Source: Leifsonia sp. 1010
GTDB lineage: Bacteria > Actinomycetota > Actinomycetes > Actinomycetales > Microbacteriaceae
DNA length: 64,000 nt
Direction of reading: 5' to 3'
Assembly: GCF_031455295.1 (NCBI RefSeq)
Contig: NZ_JAVDSL010000003.1
Span: forward strand, 372,001-436,000
Shown here: positions 60,395 to 64,000 of the stretch, in pieces
Layout of the letters: each line of letters opens with the position of its first letter
How positions within the stretch are numbered: the stretch's first letter is position 1
The notes under the pieces: generated by a model
What the model saw: the letters and a program-made list of their open reading frames with translations, nothing else
What the model was told of the DNA's origin: nothing
The model's database searches: none
Position numbers and translations under genes: made by a program

Positions 60395-61019
60395 CGTCAA
60401 CCTCCTTGCCGTCCAGCGTATCCGATCGTGGGCCCCTGTCATCGGCCGGAAGGCGGATTACCCGTGCCGTCTCCCGGATGTACACGATGCCGGCCCACCA
60501 GTAGAGGAATGCGCCCCACAGCGCGAAGGCCCAGCCCAGCGGGAGGGAGAAGGGCGCGAGCGGCTCGAACGCCTCGCCCAGCATCAGCAGCGGGAGGGCC
60601 CAGAACAGGCAGAAGGTGGCCACTTTTCCCAGGTGGTGCACGGGAAGCGGGCCGAACCCGTGGTTCGCGAGGATGACGCCGAGGACGGCGAGCATCACAT
60701 CCCGCGCCACGATGACCACGAAGAGCCACCAGGGGATGACCTCGCGCCAGCACAAGCCGATCAGGGCCGCGAAGATGTAGAGCCGGTCGGCGGCCGGATC
60801 GAGCAGCTGCCCGAGACGGGACTCCTGGTGCAGGCGGCGGGCGAGGAAGCCGTCGAGGAAGTCGGTCACGCTGGAGAAGACCAGCACGAGGAGGGCGAGG
60901 CCGTCCTCCCCGACGATGATCAGCCACAGGAACACGGGGACCAGCGCGAGCCGGAAGAAGCTGAGCACGTTGGGGATCGTCCACACCCGCGAACTCACCA
61001 CGGCGGTCTCACCCTGCAC
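60387..61019 (-). CDS. CDP-alcohol phosphatidyltransferase
   Basis: 210 residues if read from GTG 61019; a GTG 18 bases on has a comparable ribosome site. The family motif is complete: DFLDGFLARRL then G-QLLDPAADR. About five helices. It makes a phospholipid such as phosphatidylglycerol phosphate or cardiolipin; position next to garA matches mycobacterial pgsA2. It overlaps the garA start by eight bases. Confidence 0.87.
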   Translation of the reverse strand: MQGETAVVSSRVWTIPNVLSFFRLALVPVFLWLIIVGEDGLALLVLVFSSVTDFLDGFLARRLHQESRLGQLLDPAADRLYIFAALIGLCWREVIPWWLFVVIVARDVMLAVLGVILANHGFGPLPVHHLGKVATFCLFWALPLLMLGEAFEPLAPFSLPLGWAFALWGAFLYWWAGIVYIRETARVIRLPADDRGPRSDTLDGKEVDGA

Positions 61020-61029
61020 GCTCCCGAGT

Positions 61030-61860
61030 CTAGTGAGGACGCGGCGTCCACTCGGCAAGGCGGTCACGCAGGCCCATGGCGTCGTAGGGCGCACGCACCT
61101 TCACGTCGTTGTCGAAGTAGGCGTACACATCCCGCCCCTCGCCGAGATGGGCCCCGAGTTCGGCCGCCCAGCGATCGAGCGACTCGTCGGTGTACCCGCT
61201 GGTGTACAGCTCCTCGTCGCCGTGCAGCCGCACGTAGACGAATCCGGCGGTGGCCTCACGGATGACCGGATACCGCCCGGCGGTGTCCGCCAGCACGATC
61301 GCGACGCCGTGCGCGCGGGCGAGCGCGGTGAACTCCGGGACGTCGAAGGAGGCGTGGCGCACCTCCACCGCGTGCCGCAGCGGTCGCTCCTCCCCCGCGG
61401 CCAGGTGCGTGCGGTCCTCCTTCAGCGTCGTCTCGCGGGCCAGCGCCGCCGCCTCGGTCGTGGTGCGCGGCAGCATGCCGAGGAACGCATCCACCTCGCC
61501 CGCATCGAACTGCAGGGTCGGCGGCAATTGCCACAGCAGCGGCCCGAGCTTCGGGCCGAGCGCGAGCACGCCGGAGGCGAAGAAGTTGGCGACGGCCCCG
61601 CGGGCGTTCTTCAGGCGCAGGATGTGGGTGATGTAGCGGCCGCCTTTGACCGAGAACACGAACTCGTCCGGGGTCCGCTCCGCCCACATCCGGTAGCTCG
61701 TCGGACGCTGCAGCGAGTAGAAGCTGCCGTTGATCTCGATGGAGTCCAGCCGCTCGGCGGCGTACTCCAGCTCGAGGCGGTGCGGCAGCTTCGGCGGGTA
61801 GAACACGCCCCGCCAGGGTGCGTAGGTCCAGCCGGAGATGCCGATGCGCGCGAACGCCAT
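61030..61860 (-). CDS. DUF72 family protein
   Basis: 276 residues. TIM-barrel DUF72 features: IGISGWTYAPWRGVFYP at the start, EINGSFYSLQRPTSYRMWAERTP, and the end DVYAYFDNDVKVRAPYDA. The function is unknown. Its ATG shares a base with the stop of the S4 gene (TGATG), so translation is coupled. Confidence 0.88.
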   Translation of the reverse strand: MAFARIGISGWTYAPWRGVFYPPKLPHRLELEYAAERLDSIEINGSFYSLQRPTSYRMWAERTPDEFVFSVKGGRYITHILRLKNARGAVANFFASGVLALGPKLGPLLWQLPPTLQFDAGEVDAFLGMLPRTTTEAAALARETTLKEDRTHLAAGEERPLRHAVEVRHASFDVPEFTALARAHGVAIVLADTAGRYPVIREATAGFVYVRLHGDEELYTSGYTDESLDRWAAELGAHLGEGRDVYAYFDNDVKVRAPYDAMGLRDRLAEWTPRPH

Positions 61861-62261
61861 CAGCGGCCCCGGAGCTGCTCGAGCAGTCGTCGTTCGCGCT
61901 TGGTCGGGCGACCCGCGCCGCGCTCGCGCAGCACAGCGGCCGGTGCCTCGGTGCGCGGCGGCGGCGGCGGTGTGCGGTCCTCGAAGCAGTCGGCGGCCGC
62001 CGCGGCGCTCAGCCGCTTGGTGATGAGGCGGCGCGCGATGTAGATGCGCTCGACGCCGCCGACGAGCGCGCGCACCTCGTCGCCGACCTTCACCGGCTGG
62101 GCGGGCTTCGCGCGGTCGCCGTTCACCTTCAGGTGGCCCGCCTTGCACGCGTCGGAGGCTGCGGAGCGCGTCTTGAAGAGCCGCACCGCCCAGGCCCACG
62201 AGTCGACGCGGACGCTGGAGCGGCCGCCGTCCGGCGTCGCGTGCGGGGTGGAGCCGGCCAT
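61860..62261 (-). CDS. S4-domain RNA-binding protein, Hsp15-like
   Basis: 133 residues. The S4 motif is VRVDSWAWAVRLFKTRSAA then KVNGDRAKPAQPVKVGDEV. The C-terminal tail is rich in Pro, Arg and Glu. Hsp15-type proteins bind stalled 50S subunits carrying nascent chains. Coupled to the DUF72 gene. Confidence 0.88.
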   Translation of the reverse strand: MAGSTPHATPDGGRSSVRVDSWAWAVRLFKTRSAASDACKAGHLKVNGDRAKPAQPVKVGDEVRALVGGVERIYIARRLITKRLSAAAAADCFEDRTPPPPPRTEAPAAVLRERGAGRPTKRERRLLEQLRGR

Positions 62262-62262
62262 G

Positions 62263-62745
62263 TCAGGGCACCGGGACCGGGCGGCTCTCGGTGGCCGGCT
62301 GCGTCTCCTCCGCCAGCGATGCCTTCCACTTCACCAGGCTCCGGACGGTCCGGCTGCGGTCGGACGCCAGCTTCTCCATCACATCCGCCGGGACGAAGTA
62401 GTTGACGGCCACCCAGCCGCGCACGGTCTCGGAGCGGTCGTCGGCGAGTGCGCGCAGGATGTCGCAGGGCGTCGCCTCGTTCTTCGCGACGCAGCCGCGC
62501 ACCCCGTCGTCGGGGTCCTTCGCGAGCGTCTCGAACAGGTCCGCCGGGGTGTTGTAGCTGCTGGCAACCGCTTCCCGGATCTTCGGGTTCGGGTCGGCGG
62601 CGAGCAGCCGCAGGCGTCGGAGTTTGCTCTCCGTCACCTCGGGTGCGGGGTGCAGCGCGGCCGCCTCTTCGGCGGTCAGCATGGCCGGCCGGTGGTTCCG
62701 CATGGCCTTACGCTGGGCGGGGGTGTTGAACCGAATGCAGGACAT
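62263..62745 (-). CDS. Variant leucine-rich repeat protein
   Basis: 160 residues with about four tandem 24-residue helical repeats (from about 42 to 140) of the pattern LAxDxxxxVRxxVAxNxxxPxDxLxxL, for example DPDDGVRGCVAKNEATPCDI and DRSETVRGWVAVNYFVPADV. This resembles the LRV repeat family. It probably mediates protein binding; the partner is unknown. Its stop lies one base before the S4 gene start. Confidence 0.75.
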   Translation of the reverse strand: MSCIRFNTPAQRKAMRNHRPAMLTAEEAAALHPAPEVTESKLRRLRLLAADPNPKIREAVASSYNTPADLFETLAKDPDDGVRGCVAKNEATPCDILRALADDRSETVRGWVAVNYFVPADVMEKLASDRSRTVRSLVKWKASLAEETQPATESRPVPVP

Positions 62746-62787
62746 GCCTCCACCGTAGCCCCGGTCGTCAGCCTCAGGCGGGGTGCG

Positions 62788-63630
62788 TCACCGCGATTCG
62801 GGCGACACGCGCGCCGCTCCGGCCCCGCGGCCGGGGAACCACGGGATCACGGGCGAGGTGCGCGCCTGGTACTCCGCATACTCCGGGTACCGCGACCGGC
62901 TGATGCTCTCGGTGAACACCGTCGAGCCGATGAACAGGCCGGTGAGCAGCAACGGCCCGATGACCGTCCACTGCAGGAGGGATCCGGCGGCGACGCATCC
63001 GAACAGGAAGAGCACCCACCACTGCGCCTGCTCGAAGAAGAAGTTGGGATGCCGCGAGAAGCGGAACAGTCCCGCCTGCAGGAAGCGCGGCGACGGCTCG
63101 CGGCCGGCCGCCACCTCCAGCTTCTTCCAGCGGTGGAAGTTCCACTGCTGCTGGTCGGCGATCGTCTCGCCGGTGAGGAAGAAGAGGAACACGGCGGCGA
63201 GGATGACGTCGAGCGCGTTCAGCGGCGTGCGGTGCTGGAACGCCGTCCACGCGGGCAGGGCGATGAGGAGCAGCAGCATGTTCTGGTAGATCACGATGAA
63301 GAACAGGTTGAAGACCTGGAACGCCGCCGCGCCCATCCGGCCGCGCAGCACCACCCAGCGGTAGTCCTCTCCCCCGGGCGCATAGCCGCCCTTCCGGGCG
63401 AAGTTGAAGGTGAGCCGGGCTCCCCACAGCGTCACCAGGATCGCCATGAGGTCGAGGCGCACGTCGGCGAGGCCGGCCGCGCCTGCGAAGACCCATACGT
63501 ACACCACCGGCACGATCGACCAGATGCGGTCCACCCAGGAGTGCTCGTTGGTGATGAGGGACAGCACCCAGGTCGCCAGGCAGGCGGCGGCCAGGATCCA
63601 GAGACAGACGATGAAGGGCTCCACGTGCAC
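62788..63630 (-). CDS. DUF1295 membrane protein (steroid 5-alpha-reductase fold)
   Basis: 280 residues with about six helices. The family features are NFARKGGYAPGGEDYRW in the middle and RFSRHPNFFFEQAQWW and RYPEYAEYQARTSPVIPWF at the end, near which NADPH should bind. The substrate is unknown. It is read on its own between the LRV gene and the right-edge gene. Confidence 0.87.
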   Translation of the reverse strand: MHVEPFIVCLWILAAACLATWVLSLITNEHSWVDRIWSIVPVVYVWVFAGAAGLADVRLDLMAILVTLWGARLTFNFARKGGYAPGGEDYRWVVLRGRMGAAAFQVFNLFFIVIYQNMLLLLIALPAWTAFQHRTPLNALDVILAAVFLFFLTGETIADQQQWNFHRWKKLEVAAGREPSPRFLQAGLFRFSRHPNFFFEQAQWWVLFLFGCVAAGSLLQWTVIGPLLLTGLFIGSTVFTESISRSRYPEYAEYQARTSPVIPWFPGRGAGAARVSPESR

Positions 63631-63726
63631 AGTGTAGAACTCCCGTGCGGTCGCCGTGACTTCGTCGGGATGCTGCTGAATGAAAGCCGAGGAGTACTCG
63701 AACTCTCAGCGCGACACGCCTAACGT

Positions 63727-64000
63727 GTGACCGTGTCGATTTCCGGTCCCCACGCGTTTCGCGCCGTGCTCCTCCGTGACAACGGGGAGCCCGCGCGCAC
63801 GCTCACGCTGCCCAGCGACGTGGAAGTGCCGCCGAGCCGCATCCGCGTGCCGTCCGACTTCGTCGGCGCATCGGCGTTCGACGTCTACGAACTCGTCGAC
63901 GACCGGGCGTGGCCGGAGGAGGCGACGTTCCAGCTCGTGTCGACCGTCCCGCGTTCCACCGACGACCTGCCGGAGCACGAGCGCGACCTGGAGCAGAGCA
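63727..64000 (+). CDS. Hypothetical protein, 5' part only
   Basis: A frame opens at GTG 63727 (a second GTG at 63733) and runs to the right edge without a stop, 91 codons. The sequence begins TVSISGPHAFRAVLLRDNGE and is acidic later (STDDLPEHERDLEQ). No domain is recognised. Divergent from the DUF1295 gene, with a 96-bp gap that shows no clear promoter. Confidence 0.6.
   Translation, partial: MTVSISGPHAFRAVLLRDNGEPARTLTLPSDVEVPPSRIRVPSDFVGASAFDVYELVDDRAWPEEATFQLVSTVPRSTDDLPEHERDLEQS

Overview
The window is high-GC actinobacterial chromosome, most likely from Microbacteriaceae (Leifsonia-like). Grounds: many GTG/TTG starts, a bc1-aa3 respiratory supercomplex with a di-haem QcrC, a division and cell wall cluster with Wag31/DivIVA, SepF and YggT but no ftsA, a GarA-FtsR module, and a MurE whose diamino-acid motif departs from the meso-DAP form, as expected for the B-type murein of that family. 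The gene order from divIVA to the acyl-CoA ligase, and the nearby qcr/cta genes, resembles the Mycobacterium tuberculosis wag31 to fadD15 and qcr/cta region. That comparison is from memory of gene order, not a search.

Layout. 1-3.8 kb: end of ctaE and qcrCAB (+). 3.8-5.5 kb: an rlmA-type rRNA methyltransferase, then about 860 bp without genes that holds a tandem array of palindromes. 5.5-9.1 kb: ctaCDF and erpA (-). 9.2-15.7 kb: housekeeping genes (M20 peptidase, DUF3043, an RNase HI fusion, pyrD, nrdR, hisD, a flavin reductase). 15.7-20.8 kb: dnaE, rluD, lspA. 20.8-39.4 kb: the dcw cluster read on the minus strand from mraZ through rsmH, ftsL, ftsI, murEF, mraY, murD, ftsW, murG, murC, ftsQ, ftsZ, yggS, sepF and yggT to divIVA. 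39.4-40.0 kb: mraZ control region and a DUF3040 gene. 40.1-50.1 kb: prenyl synthase, Rv2175c-like regulator, LysM hydrolase, PASTA kinase, class II DAHP synthase, PlsC, ROK glucokinase, acyl-CoA ligase. 50.1-54.1 kb: a DUF559-type gene bracketed by palindromes, an SDR epimerase, def and a MinD-like ATPase. 54.1-64 kb: pyruvate carboxylase, an orphan ParA, two MerR regulators (one FtsR-like), GarA, a CDP-alcohol phosphatidyltransferase and small genes.

How the genes work together: qcrCAB and ctaCDEF form the respiratory supercomplex, with erpA serving Fe-S assembly. The dcw genes build and position the septum and make lipid II. The PASTA kinase, the Rv2175c-like protein, GarA and FtsR are probable parts of Ser/Thr phosphorylation control linking murein state to central carbon flux and ftsZ expression; Pyc sits next to that module.

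Most of the window is ordinary core genome. The unexplained material is between genes: three sequence-unrelated families of long near-perfect palindromes with arms of about 18-26 nt and loops of 6-15 nt. Family A is a six-unit array at 4711-5366 plus a perfect solo copy at 27327-27383 between murG and murC. Family B is a pair at 50140-50198 and 51160-51220 around the DUF559 gene. Family C is at 58425-58481. In A and B the arm changes are matched on both sides, which points to selection on pairing or to a copying mechanism that keeps symmetry. A second regulatory signal is a set of GTGGA boxes at exact 10-bp spacing upstream of mraZ.
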